NCBI GenBank assembly: GCA_903877095.1
Contig: CAIRCP010000214.1
Coordinates: 1-42,703, forward strand
Direction of reading: 5' to 3'
Length of the DNA: 42,703 bases
Source of the DNA: an uncultured Actinomycetes bacterium
GTDB lineage: Bacteria; Actinomycetota; Actinomycetes; Mycobacteriales; Mycobacteriaceae
Below are positions 20,072-28,212 of this stretch, piece after piece. The notes below the pieces were generated by a model, which worked only from the letters and a program-made list of their open reading frames with translations, was not told the DNA's origin and searched no databases. Position 1 is the first letter of the stretch, and every line of letters starts with the position of its first letter. The translations under genes and the position numbers were made by a program.

Positions 20072-20085
20072 AATTGTCGTCAATT
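20072..20085. promoter_or_regulatory. AT-rich palindrome upstream of the RTX gene
   Basis: AATTG-TCGT-CAATT, a perfect 5-bp dyad in an otherwise GC-rich region, 70-83 bp upstream of the RTX start. The minus strand here also carries TTGACG, close to a -35 box. It is a plausible operator; no regulator can be assigned. Confidence 0.35.
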
Positions 20086-20099
20086 TCACGGCTCTGGCT

Positions 20100-20115
20100 A
20101 GGGGCAATGGCCCCT
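20100..20115 (-). terminator. Hairpin terminator of the rplY-pth unit
   Basis: AGGGGC-AATG-GCCCCT, a perfect 6-bp stem with a 4-nt loop, 14 bp past the pth stop. The T-rich run TTTGTT lies on the pth side, so termination may be weak in the pth direction or work in both. Confidence 0.5.
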
Positions 20116-20128
20116 TTGTTGGATGGGA

Positions 20129-20728
20129 CTACCAGGCGTGCACCTGGTTCTGCGCCGGTTCCAGGCCCACCTGTACCAGGAGTTCGGTCGCGTCGGCCGC
20201 CAGTTCGCAGATCGTCGGCACCTCGCCGCGCTCCACCGAGTTGAACGGCTCCAGGACGAACGCCGCCGGATCCTTGCGTCCCGGCGGGCGGCCGATCCCG
20301 ATGCGAACCCGCTGAAAGTCCTTGGTGCCCAGCGCGTTAGCGATCGAGCGCAACCCGTTGTGGCCGCCCTCGCCGCCGCCCAGCTTGAGCCGGACCTTGC
20401 CGAAGTCGATGTCGAGTTCGTCGTGGATGACGACGACGTCCCCCGGGGCGACCGAGTAGAACTTCGCCAGCGGGCCGACGTGCCGGCCGGACTCGTTCAT
20501 GTACGTGCGCGGTTTGGCCAGCACGATCGACCGGCCGCCGAAGCGGCCGGTGGCCGCCTCGGCGCCGGAGCGCTTGTGCACCTTGAACGACGTACCCATC
20601 CGCGCCGCCAGCAGGTCGGCGACCATGAAGCCGACGTTGTGCCGGGTCTTGGCGTACTGCGGACCCGGGTTGCCCAGGCCGACGACCAGCAGGGCACCCC
20701 TCCCGCTTGCGGGAGACGGTTCCGACAT
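20129..20728 (-). CDS. pth: Peptidyl-tRNA hydrolase
   Basis: Releases peptides from peptidyl-tRNA that drops off the ribosome. [20 protein letters not shown] at 15-34 carries the catalytic His in TRHNVGF. NESG, VIHDELD (the second catalytic Asp) and [12 protein letters not shown] follow, as in all bacterial Pth. It is 199 residues. It lies 6 bp downstream of rplY on the same strand, the usual rplY-pth pairing, so the two are almost certainly co-transcribed. Confidence 0.96.
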   Translation of the reverse strand: MSEPSPASGRGALLVVGLGNPGPQYAKTRHNVGFMVADLLAARMGTSFKVHKRSGAEAATGRFGGRSIVLAKPRTYMNESGRHVGPLAKFYSVAPGDVVVIHDELDIDFGKVRLKLGGGEGGHNGLRSIANALGTKDFQRVRIGIGRPPGRKDPAAFVLEPFNSVERGEVPTICELAADATELLVQVGLEPAQNQVHAW

Positions 20729-20734
20729 CCGGGC

Positions 20735-21409
20735 TTACTCGGCCTCGGCCTTTTCGCCGCCTTCGCCCTCGCTCGCGGCCTCGGCTTCGCTTTCGGCCTC
20801 GGCCTTTTCGCCGGCTTCCTCGCCGCCGCCCTCTTCGGCAAGGTCCTCGGCCGTCGGCGCGGCCACGATGTTCACAACGAGCATCTCCGGGTCACTGATC
20901 AGGGTGATGCCCGACGGCAGGGTGATGTCACCGGCCAGGATCTGGGTGCCCTCTGCGACGCCCTCGATCGACACGGTCAGGTTTTCCGGGATCGACAGCG
21001 CCTCGGCCTCGATCTCGATGGTGGTGGCGTCCTGGGTGACCAGAGTGCCGGAGTCCGCCTCGCCCTCAAGAATCACCGGAACCTCGACGGTGACCTTCTC
21101 GCCGCGCTTCACGATGATCAGGTCGATGTGCTGCAGGGTCCGCTTGACGGGGTGGACGGTGATGGACTTGGGCAGCGCCAGTTCCTCCTTGCCGCCGAGG
21201 CCCTGCAGGCTCAGCACCGCGTTGGTGCCGGAGTGCCGCAGCACAGCGGCGAAGTCGTGGGCGTTGAGGTTGAGGTGCTGCGGCTCCGCGCCGTGGCCGT
21301 AGAGCACCGCGGGCACCTTGCCGTCGCGGCGGGCCTGACGCGACGCGCCTTTACCGGTGCGGGTACGCACCTCGACGTCGAGCTTGTTGGTGGTGGCGCC
21401 TTTGGCCAT
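20735..21409 (-). CDS. rplY: 50S ribosomal protein L25/CTC
   Basis: Large-subunit protein of the long CTC type, which binds 5S rRNA. The N-terminal L25 domain begins [16 protein letters not shown] and contains [13 protein letters not shown] and [22 protein letters not shown]-terminal beta domain follows, and then a long acidic Glu/Ala tail (about 190-224) typical of actinobacterial L25. It is 224 residues. It is first in the rplY-pth unit. A TACCCT box (minus strand, 21533-21538) could be its -10, giving a leader of over 100 nt that contains a strong hairpin. Confidence 0.95.
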   Translation of the reverse strand: MAKGATTNKLDVEVRTRTGKGASRQARRDGKVPAVLYGHGAEPQHLNLNAHDFAAVLRHSGTNAVLSLQGLGGKEELALPKSITVHPVKRTLQHIDLIIVKRGEKVTVEVPVILEGEADSGTLVTQDATTIEIEAEALSIPENLTVSIEGVAEGTQILAGDITLPSGITLISDPEMLVVNIVAAPTAEDLAEEGGGEEAGEKAEAESEAEAASEGEGGEKAEAE

Positions 21410-21494
21410 GGGACTGCTCCTGCCTTCGTCGGTCGGTCTACACGGTGAAGGCGGGCATCAGCGCTGCGAAAAAGCGCGGGGCCTCGCCGATAAC

Positions 21495-21512
21495 GGTGGA
21501 TACAGATCCACC
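21495..21512 (-). promoter_or_regulatory. Hairpin in the probable rplY leader
   Basis: GGTGGAT-ACAG-ATCCACC, a perfect 7-bp stem with a 4-nt loop, between the candidate -10 box and the rplY start. It is flanked on both sides by CCTCGCCG. It could be a leader structure for L25 control. The 259-bp divergent gap 21410-21668 holds nothing else I can name. Confidence 0.4.
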
Positions 21513-21668
21513 CTCGCCGTGACGCGGTCCCAGGGTAGCCGATGTGGCTTCCCATCAAGAAATCCCGCCGAAGCCCACCACTTCTGTAGCTGGGGCAGTC
21601 GGCCGGTGAGACGATGGTGCCGCCGGGCACTGGCGTGCGATGTTTACTCCAGATCGGGGGTAGCAGGG

Positions 21669-23933
21669 GTGAAGACTCTGATGGCCGGCTGGGTCGGCAC
21701 AATTGCGGTCGCACTCGGCGTCGGCCTGGCCGCCGCCGCCCCAGTCGCTGCGTGGGCGGAGCCCGAGGACAGTTCGACAGCACAGGAACCGCACGCGACG
21801 CACGCCGAGCGCGGCACCCGCGGTCGCCCTTCCGCCGCAGACCCCGAGTCAGCGACTCGTGGTTCCGCGCCGAGCGGGTCGCCCAGGGCGGCTCGCCGCG
21901 GGTTAACTGAACCGGCGCCGAACCGGGCCCGGGGCGCCGAGGCTGATGACGCGACGGCGCCGGCCCGAAACGACCCGGCTCCGCTGGAGGCCAGAAACGG
22001 CCCGGCTCCGGTGCGATCGGGGGGTGCGCCGGTCGACTCGGCAGCCCCGGATGCCGAGCAGGCTATTCCGCCGGTGTCGGTCCAGCGCGGCGGTGCTCCT
22101 GAGCCGATCCCCGGCGGTGCTCCTGAGCCGATCCCCGGCGGTGCTCCTGAGCCGATCCCACTGGCGTCATCACCCCAGCGAGCCGACGTTCTGCCGGCGT
22201 TGCCGGCGCCCGTCATGCGGCCTGCCGCCGCCGCGCAACCGGACACCGTCGCACCGGCGGCCGCCGCGGGACCAACGCTGCGGACCGTCATCGGAGCGCT
22301 GTTCGGCGGTCATCCGGCCGCCCCGGTGGGAGTGCCGGTGTCCTGGGCGGTCCTGGCCGTGGCCCGGCGTGAATTCGGACCCATCGGTGCATCGGCAGCG
22401 CCGGCTGCGACGGTGTCGACCGGACATGTGTCGACCCGGCAGGCCGTGCCCCTTGCGGCCGCCACCAACCAGCCACCGGTGATCACCTCGGTCGCTGTGG
22501 GCGCGCCCAGTGCTACCACTGGAGCGGTCAGCGGAACCGTCACCGCCGTGGACGCCGACAAAGACCCGCTGACCTACCGCGCGACGACCTCCACCAAGGG
22601 GACAATCACCATCACCTCCGGTGGGGTCTTCACCTACACCCCGACGCCCACCGCCAGACACGCGGCGGCCCGGGTCAACGCCACGACGTCGGCCACGACG
22701 GACGTGGTCAACATCGTGGTGACCGATGCCAAGGGAGCCACCGCCACCAGCAGTGTGACGGTACCCATATCGCCGCAGAACGCGAACTCGGTGGCCAAGG
22801 CCACGGTCGGCACCGCCAACACCACGTCGGGGGCGGTCGCCGGCAGCGTGACGGCCACCGACGCCGACAAGGACACCCTCTCCTACAGTGCGCCGGCCAG
22901 CACTGCCAAAGGCAGCGTGAGTTTCAACCCCGGCACCGCAACGTTCACCTACACGCCGACCGCCGCAGCCCGCAACGTCGCCGCCGGCGCCTACGCCACC
23001 AGCACCGAGAAGACTGACAGTTTCACCGTCACGGTGACCGACGGCTACGGGTCTTCGGTGGCTGTGCCGGTGACCGTCACGGTGAGCCCGCAGTCCTATG
23101 TGAAGTTCAGCTTCAACTACCTGACCGGTTCGCAGAACTGGACTCCCGAGTCACGCGCAGCGCTTCAGCTCGCGGCCGCCAATGTTGCTTCCTACCTGGT
23201 GGTTTCGGCGCCGGTGACGATTGCCTACGACGTCACCGCCGACGTCGCCCCGACGTCGAACAATCTCGCCTGGGCGCGCAGTGATTTCACCTCGACCAGT
23301 TCGGGTTTCTACTCCACCGTGGTCCAGAAGAAGATCCTCACCGGAGTCGACGCCAACGGGTCCGCGGCCGACGGTGTGGTCAACGTCAATCTCGGAAAGT
23401 CCTGGGGCTTCGGCTCTTCGGTGGGCACATCCCAGTACGACTTCACCGCCACGATGATGCACGAATTCGTGCACACTCTCGGCTTCATCTCGTTGACCGC
23501 CGAAGCCGGCAAGAACACGGGCACCATCTGGACCCAGTTCGATCGCTTCCTCGTCACTGCCACCAAGGCGGCGGTGATCGACTCCACGTTCCACTGGAAT
23601 ACGGCGTACAACGTGAACCTCACCGGCGGCAACGGCGGTCTGTACTTCGGCGGCCCGAACGCCGTCGCCGCTTACGGCGGTCCGGTGCCCCTCTTCGCCT
23701 CCAGCCCCTTTGTGTATGGCAGTTCGGTCCACCACTTGCGTGACTCGTCCTTCTACGGCTCGCAAAAGAAACTGATGACCGCGCAGGTGTTGGTCGGCCC
23801 CGGGGTTCGAGTCCTCAGTCCCGTCGAACTCGGCATCCTGAAGGACCTGGGGTACCGCGTCGTCCCGGTACCGGGCAGTGCCGCCATTCTGGTGGTCGGG
23901 GCGCTGTTCGTCCGCCGCAGACGCGAGGATTAG
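21669..23933 (+). CDS. Secreted zinc metalloprotease with Ig-like repeats and C-terminal membrane tail
   Basis: The 754 residues comprise a signal peptide ending near AWA-EP (about 30), then a Pro/Ala-rich stretch with three APEPIPGG repeats (about 141-164). A WAVLAVARREFG segment is at 226-237. Two Ig/VCBS-like domains (about 268-370 and 371-474) share VTAxDADKDxLxY and FTYTPT. A metzincin-like catalytic domain runs from about 478 to 730. The zinc motif is HEFVHTLGF with H598, E599 and H602. The later GSSVHHLRDS and KLM segments match the third ligand and Met region of such enzymes. The C-terminus (735-754) is a short hydrophobic helix followed by RRRRED, like a sorting or membrane anchor. 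The GTG at 21669 was chosen; ATG 21681 is possible. It overlaps the convergent SDR gene by 4 bp. Confidence 0.83.
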   Translation: MKTLMAGWVGTIAVALGVGLAAAAPVAAWAEPEDSSTAQEPHATHAERGTRGRPSAADPESATRGSAPSGSPRAARRGLTEPAPNRARGAEADDATAPARNDPAPLEARNGPAPVRSGGAPVDSAAPDAEQAIPPVSVQRGGAPEPIPGGAPEPIPGGAPEPIPLASSPQRADVLPALPAPVMRPAAAAQPDTVAPAAAAGPTLRTVIGALFGGHPAAPVGVPVSWAVLAVARREFGPIGASAAPAATVSTGHVSTRQAVPLAAATNQPPVITSVAVGAPSATTGAVSGTVTAVDADKDPLTYRATTSTKGTITITSGGVFTYTPTPTARHAAARVNATTSATTDVVNIVVTDAKGATATSSVTVPISPQNANSVAKATVGTANTTSGAVAGSVTATDADKDTLSYSAPASTAKGSVSFNPGTATFTYTPTAAARNVAAGAYATSTEKTDSFTVTVTDGYGSSVAVPVTVTVSPQSYVKFSFNYLTGSQNWTPESRAALQLAAANVASYLVVSAPVTIAYDVTADVAPTSNNLAWARSDFTSTSSGFYSTVVQKKILTGVDANGSAADGVVNVNLGKSWGFGSSVGTSQYDFTATMMHEFVHTLGFISLTAEAGKNTGTIWTQFDRFLVTATKAAVIDSTFHWNTAYNVNLTGGNGGLYFGGPNAVAAYGGPVPLFASSPFVYGSSVHHLRDSSFYGSQKKLMTAQVLVGPGVRVLSPVELGILKDLGYRVVPVPGSAAILVVGALFVRRRRED
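22089..22160 (+). repeat. Three tandem 24-bp units in the protease linker
   Basis: Unit GGCGGTGCTCCTGAGCCGAT followed by CCCC, repeated at 22089-22112, 22113-22136 and 22137-22160. The last unit differs only in its final base. Each encodes eight residues of the form GGAPEPIP. Identity at the DNA level points to recent slippage expansion. Confidence 0.9.
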
Positions 23934-24826
23934 GTGGCGTGACCCAACCGCGGAAACTCCGTCTGCGTCAGATCCTCGGACAGCAGCCACAACCCGCGGG
24001 CGGTCTTGTCGCTGCGGGCAAGCGGACTGCGGCCCACCGGGCCGATCGGCCCGCGCGCACCGTATTTGGGGCCGACGAAGCTGTCCGGCGGCAGGTCCTG
24101 CGAGGCGGCGTACAACGTCGGATTGGCGCCGTAGTCCGGGCTGGTGCCGGCCAGTTTGTTGGCGACCGGCCACAGCGGGGCGCTGATTCGGTTGCCGGTG
24201 TTGCCCTGCAGGTTTGTCGCCGAATACCCCGGGTGGGCGGCATGTGCCCGCACATCGGAGCCGGCCGCCGAAAGCCGACGCTGCAGTTCACTGGTGAACA
24301 GCAGGTTCGCCAGTTTGGACTGCCCGTAAGCCAGCCACGCCGAATAGGGCCGGGCTTTCCAGTTGAGGTCCTTGAGGCTGATGGCGCCCAGCCAGTGCGC
24401 CATGGACGACACCGTCACCACCCGGTCGCTGATCTTGGGCAGCAGCAGGTTGGTCAGCGCGAAGTGACCGAGATGGTTGGTGCCGATCTGACTTTCGAAC
24501 CCATCGCGGGTGAGCGCGTAGGGCACCGCCATGATGCCGGCGTTGTTCACCAGCACGTCGGCCTGAGTGATGCTGTCGGCGAACTCCCGGACCGACGCCA
24601 GATCCTGCAGGTCAAGTCGGCGCACCTCCACATCGCCGGTCATGGTGGTGGCGGCGTCGTTGCCTTTGCCGACGTTGCGGCAGGCCAGGATCACCTGGGC
24701 CCCGGCGCGGGCCAGTTCGCGAGCGGTCACCAGGCCAAGCCCGCTATTGGCTCCGGTGACGATGGCCCTGCGCCCGGCGAACGACGGAAGATCGGCGGCC
24801 GTCCAATTCCCTGGAGTCCAACTCAT
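23930..24826 (-). CDS. Short-chain dehydrogenase/reductase
   Basis: Rossmann-fold oxidoreductase of the retinol-dehydrogenase/WWOX-like SDR group. The cofactor loop TGANSGLG is at 24-31, NNAG at 94-97, and the catalytic Ser is in VTVSSMAHW. The catalytic Tyr and Lys are Y167 and K171 in YGQSK. R50 after the second strand favours NADP(H). It is 298 residues. The substrate is not known. It ends 4 bp inside the 3' end of the convergent metalloprotease gene and lies upstream of nothing on its own strand until pth, so it is probably monocistronic. Confidence 0.9.
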   Translation of the reverse strand: MSWTPGNWTAADLPSFAGRRAIVTGANSGLGLVTARELARAGAQVILACRNVGKGNDAATTMTGDVEVRRLDLQDLASVREFADSITQADVLVNNAGIMAVPYALTRDGFESQIGTNHLGHFALTNLLLPKISDRVVTVSSMAHWLGAISLKDLNWKARPYSAWLAYGQSKLANLLFTSELQRRLSAAGSDVRAHAAHPGYSATNLQGNTGNRISAPLWPVANKLAGTSPDYGANPTLYAASQDLPPDSFVGPKYGARGPIGPVGRSPLARSDKTARGLWLLSEDLTQTEFPRLGHAT

Positions 24827-24846
24827 GTCGCGAAACTACCCAGCGG

Positions 24847-25491
24847 CTACTTCGCCGTGACGGTGAACCCCTCGATCACCTTCTCGACGTCCGGTGCGGC
24901 CGCGGCGGCCTGGTCGGCCAGCGTCGTCACGGTGAATTGCACCAGATACCGGTCGAATTTCGGGGTGACCGGGATGACCACCCGGTTGTAGGTATGCAGA
25001 CGGGTCCCGAGGTGGTCGTAGCTGCCTTCGATCATCGACGACGGGAACCCGTTGAAGTCGTTGTCGGAGGAGTTCAGCTTGACGAAACCCTTGGCCAGGA
25101 GGGCGTCGTCGTTTGCGTGCTTCATCGCAGCGGGCAGGTCGAAATTGCCGTCGAGCTTGAACACCATCACCATCGCCGTGGGATAGGTGTTGTTCTTCGC
25201 GATCGCCTCGGTGCCGGGGGAGAGGTTCGGGTTGGAGTACTTCGTCCACCCCGGTGGCCGGGGCAGCGTCACGGTCAGATCGGTGAGCTTGTCCAGTGGA
25301 ACCTGCGCGCCGGTGACGCCGACGCTATTGAGGTACTGCGCGATCGGGGTCGGCGTGGCCGAGGTCGTCGCCGTCGTCGACGTCGGACTCGACGGCAGCA
25401 GCGTGGTGTAGTCAGCGGTCTTCGCGCCGCAGGCCGTCACGGTCGCGGCGACGACGAGAACCGCGGCGGCGATCCGTGGCCCGGCAGGCAA
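24847..25491 (-). CDS. lpqT: Lipoprotein LpqT
   Basis: Exported lipoprotein of the LpqT/LpqN family (Rv1016c relative). Short signal sequence and lipobox VTACGAK with the lipidated Cys at about residue 21, then a Ser/Thr-rich linker and a single conserved domain (PPGWTKYSNPNLSPGTEAIA, NDFNGFPSSMIEGSYD, RVVIPVT). It is 214 residues. The start is a TTG two bases past the prs stop, so the gene is read with prs. LpqN relatives interact with cell-envelope and host proteins; the exact role of LpqT is uncertain. Confidence 0.9.
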   Translation of the reverse strand: MPAGPRIAAAVLVVAATVTACGAKTADYTTLLPSSPTSTTATTSATPTPIAQYLNSVGVTGAQVPLDKLTDLTVTLPRPPGWTKYSNPNLSPGTEAIAKNNTYPTAMVMVFKLDGNFDLPAAMKHANDDALLAKGFVKLNSSDNDFNGFPSSMIEGSYDHLGTRLHTYNRVVIPVTPKFDRYLVQFTVTTLADQAAAAAPDVEKVIEGFTVTAK

Positions 25492-25493
25492 GA

Positions 25494-26474
25494 TCAGGCT
25501 TCTCCGTCGAAAAGTCCTGTGACGGAACCGTTTTCGAACACCGCGCGGATGGTGCTGGCCAGCAGCGGGGCGATCGACAGCACGGTCAACTGCGGGAAGC
25601 GCTTGGCCTCCTCGATCGGCAGGGTGTTGGTGACGATCACTTCGCGGGCGCCGCAGGCGGCCAACCGCTCGGCAGCGGGGTCGGACAAGACACCATGGGT
25701 GGCGGCGATGATGACGTCCTTGGCGCCGTCCTCACGCAGCAGTTTCACCGCGCCGGCGATGGTGCCGCCGGTGTCGATCATGTCGTCGGTCAGCACGCAG
25801 GTCTTGCCCTCGACCTCACCGACCACCCGGTTGGACACCACCTGGTTGGGCACCCGCGGGTCGCGGGTCTTGTGGATGAACGCCAGTGGCGTGCCGCCCA
25901 GGGAGTCGGCCCACTTCTCGGCCACCCGCACGCGCCCGGAGTCCGGCGACACCACGCAGATGTCCTCGGTGGCGTAATTCTCCCTGATGTAGCCGGTCAG
26001 CAGCGGCTGTGCGCGCATGTGGTCGACGGGTCCGTCGAAGAAGCCCTGGATCTGGTCGGTATGCAGATCCACCGAGACGATCCGGTCCGCACCGGCGGTC
26101 TTGAGCAGGTCGGCCACCAGGCGGGCGGAGATCGGTTCGCGGCCGCGGTGCTTCTTGTCCTGCCGGGCGTAGGGGTAGAACGGCATGATCGCGGTGATCC
26201 GCTTGGCGCTGCCGCGCTTGAGCGCGTCGATCATCAGCAGTTGTTCCATCAACCACTTGTTCAGCGGCGCGGGAGTGGACTGCAGGACGAAGGCGTCCGA
26301 GCCGCGGACCGATTCGTCGAATCGGACGAAGATCTCGCCGTTGGCGAAGTCCCGCGCGGTCGTCGCGGTGACGGTGACGTCGAGTTCCTTGGCGACCTGC
26401 TCGGCCAGTTCGGGGTGCGCCCGACCCGAGAACAGCATCAGGTTCTTGGGGTTGTCCATCCACTCGGTGCCCAC
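25494..26474 (-). CDS. prs: Ribose-phosphate pyrophosphokinase
   Basis: Makes PRPP from ribose 5-phosphate and ATP, feeding nucleotide, His, Trp and, in mycobacteria, arabinan precursor (DPPR) synthesis. It shows FANGEIFVRF, the ATP-site YARQDKKHRGREPIS, DLHTDQIQGFFD and the PRPP-binding loop DDMIDTGGTIAGA. At 326 residues it matches M. tuberculosis PrsA. The GTG start at 26474 agrees with that protein; an ATG five codons later is possible. It sits between glmU (57 bp upstream) and lpqT, all on the minus strand. Confidence 0.96.
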   Translation of the reverse strand: MGTEWMDNPKNLMLFSGRAHPELAEQVAKELDVTVTATTARDFANGEIFVRFDESVRGSDAFVLQSTPAPLNKWLMEQLLMIDALKRGSAKRITAIMPFYPYARQDKKHRGREPISARLVADLLKTAGADRIVSVDLHTDQIQGFFDGPVDHMRAQPLLTGYIRENYATEDICVVSPDSGRVRVAEKWADSLGGTPLAFIHKTRDPRVPNQVVSNRVVGEVEGKTCVLTDDMIDTGGTIAGAVKLLREDGAKDVIIAATHGVLSDPAAERLAACGAREVIVTNTLPIEEAKRFPQLTVLSIAPLLASTIRAVFENGSVTGLFDGEA

Positions 26475-26530
26475 AGCGTTGCCTTAGGTCGGGGGTTGAT
26501 TCCGGATAATCCTACGGGGCCAGGCCCGGT

Positions 26531-28018
26531 TCAGCGCTGCTCGGGGTGCTCGTCGGCGGCCTCGGGACCGGGCTGAGCGGTGGCTTTCGCGCGGCGGGCC
26601 GCCCCGGCGGAGTCGGTGTCGGGCCGGTTGTGCAGCACCCAGTCCTCGATGATGCGTTGCGTCCCGGCGGAGACCGAGAGCGCGCCGGGCGGCACGTCGT
26701 CGCGGACCACCGTCCCGGCCCCGGTGTAGGCGCCGTCGCCGACGTTCACCGGGGCGACGAACATGGTGTCGCTGCCGGTGCGTACGTGCGAGCCGATGGT
26801 GCTGCGGTTCTTATTGATGCCGTCGAAATTGGCGAAGACGGATGACGCGCCGATATTGCTGTAGTCGCCGATGTCGGCGTCGCCGACGTAGGTGAGATGG
26901 GGCACCTTGCTGCCTTTGCCGATGGTGGCGTTCTTGGTCTCCACGAATGTGCCGATCTTGCCGTCGGCGCCCAGCCGGGTGCCGGGACGCAGATAGCTGA
27001 ACGGGCCGACTTCGGCGGCGTCGCCGACGACGGCCTCGGCGCCGTGGGTGCGAACCACCGAGGCGTGGTTGCCGACTTCGACGTCGGTCAGTGTGGTGTC
27101 CGGGCCGATCTGGCAGTGCGCGCCGATGCGGGTGCGGCCGAGCAGTTGGGTGCTGGGGGCGATGACGGTGTCGCGGCCGATCTCCACCTCGACGTCGATC
27201 CAAGTGCTGGCGGGGTCGATGACGGTGACGCCGGCCCGCTGGTGGCCGGCGACGATGCGGCGGTTGAGTTCGGCGGCCAGATCCGAGAGCTGGACGCGGT
27301 CGTTGACGCCGGCCACCAGCATCGGGTCCTCGATGTTCTTGCCGTGTACGGACCGTCCGTCGGCGCGGACGATCGCGATGGCGTCGGTCAGGTACAGCTC
27401 GTGCTGGGCGTTGTCGGACGACAGCCGGCTCAGTGCGGCGCGCAGCGCACCGATGTCGAAGGCGTAGACGCCGGCGTTGATCTCACGGATGGCCCGCTGC
27501 TGTGGCGTGGCGTCGGCCTCCTCGACGATCGCGATGACCTCGCCGTCCTGGGTGCGCAGGATGCGCCCGTAGCCGCAAGCATTGGGCACGGTGGTGGTCA
27601 GGACCGTCACCGCGGCCGACGCGGCGAGGTGCGCGGCGATCAGTTCGGCGAGGGTCTCGGCGTCGAGCAATGGGATGTCGCCGGAGGTGATGACGACGGT
27701 CCCGTCGAAGTCGTCGGGCAGGGCGGAGAGCCCGCAGAGCGCCGCGTGGCCGGTGCCCAGCTGTTCCTCCTGGACGGCGATGTCGATCCGGCGGCCGAGG
27801 TGGTCGGCGAGGTCGCCGACCACCGGCGCGATCCGCTCGCGGTCCTTGCCCAGCACGGCCACCAGATGCTGGGGCGCCACCTTGGTGACGGCGTGCAGGG
27901 CGTGCGAGAGCATGCTGCGCCCGCCCAGGGTGTGCAGGACTTTCGGGGTGTCCGAGCGCATCCGGGTGCCCGCACCGGCGGCCAGCACCAGTACGGCGGT
28001 ATCGCTGCTTGTCGTCAT
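26531..28018 (-). CDS. glmU: Bifunctional UDP-GlcNAc pyrophosphorylase / GlcN-1-P acetyltransferase
   Basis: Makes UDP-GlcNAc for peptidoglycan and arabinogalactan linker synthesis in two steps. The N-terminal uridyltransferase half has [20 protein letters not shown] with the nucleotide-binding G-x-G-T-x-M-x-S. The C-terminal half is a left-handed beta helix of hexapeptide repeats. It contains [29 protein letters not shown], the acetyltransferase active-site stretch, followed by [14 protein letters not shown]. It is 495 residues with a flexible Ala/Pro tail. The ATG is preceded by AGGAGA. It follows tRNA-Gln on the same strand and probably continues into prs. Confidence 0.96.
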   Translation of the reverse strand: MTTSSDTAVLVLAAGAGTRMRSDTPKVLHTLGGRSMLSHALHAVTKVAPQHLVAVLGKDRERIAPVVGDLADHLGRRIDIAVQEEQLGTGHAALCGLSALPDDFDGTVVITSGDIPLLDAETLAELIAAHLAASAAVTVLTTTVPNACGYGRILRTQDGEVIAIVEEADATPQQRAIREINAGVYAFDIGALRAALSRLSSDNAQHELYLTDAIAIVRADGRSVHGKNIEDPMLVAGVNDRVQLSDLAAELNRRIVAGHQRAGVTVIDPASTWIDVEVEIGRDTVIAPSTQLLGRTRIGAHCQIGPDTTLTDVEVGNHASVVRTHGAEAVVGDAAEVGPFSYLRPGTRLGADGKIGTFVETKNATIGKGSKVPHLTYVGDADIGDYSNIGASSVFANFDGINKNRSTIGSHVRTGSDTMFVAPVNVGDGAYTGAGTVVRDDVPPGALSVSAGTQRIIEDWVLHNRPDTDSAGAARRAKATAQPGPEAADEHPEQR

Positions 28019-28030
28019 GAATCTCCTGTG

Positions 28031-28078
28031 TGTGCGGTCTTCTACGCGACACGCGGCCGCACCGTGCTAAACCGCACA
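28031..28078. repeat. Inverted repeat between tRNA-Gln and glmU
   Basis: TGTGCGGT (28031-28038) and ACCGCACA (28071-28078) are a perfect 8-bp pair, with GCGGCCGC in the loop. In the transcript this would fold in the glmU leader or at the end of a tRNA-Gln transcript, so it may end that transcript or shape glmU translation. Confidence 0.4.
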
Positions 28079-28092
28079 GTCGAGGCATTGAG

Positions 28093-28164
28093 CTTCGCCG
28101 CCAGGACTCGAACCTGAACTATCTGAACCAAAATCAGAGGTGCTGCCAATTACACCACGGCGAA
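28093..28164 (-). tRNA. tRNA-Gln (anticodon UUG)
   Basis: A 72-nt cloverleaf on the minus strand: acceptor stem TTCGCCG/CGGCGAA, D-arm GTG/CAC, anticodon stem TCTGA/TCAGA with loop TTTTGGT, and T-arm with loop TTCGAGT. The anticodon is TTG. Discriminator base is G and CCA is not encoded. It occupies the glmU/Rv1019 boundary, where M. tuberculosis also carries a tRNA-Gln gene as I recall. Confidence 0.95.
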
Positions 28165-28200
28165 CGGTCCGCCACAGATTCTAATAGAGGTCGATGAGGG

Positions 28201-28206
28201 GATAAT
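28201..28206 (+). promoter_or_regulatory. -10 box of a leaderless TetR promoter
   Basis: GATAAT ends six bases before the GTG of the TetR gene and no ribosome site lies between. That spacing places transcription start at or next to the start codon, as in the many leaderless mycobacterial mRNAs. Confidence 0.5.
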
Positions 28207-28212
28207 CCAGAC

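Noticed and set aside
22089..22160. Mobile repeat or recombination site in the protease gene
   Set aside because: Only three in-frame 24-bp units in a low-complexity linker; slippage is enough to explain it.
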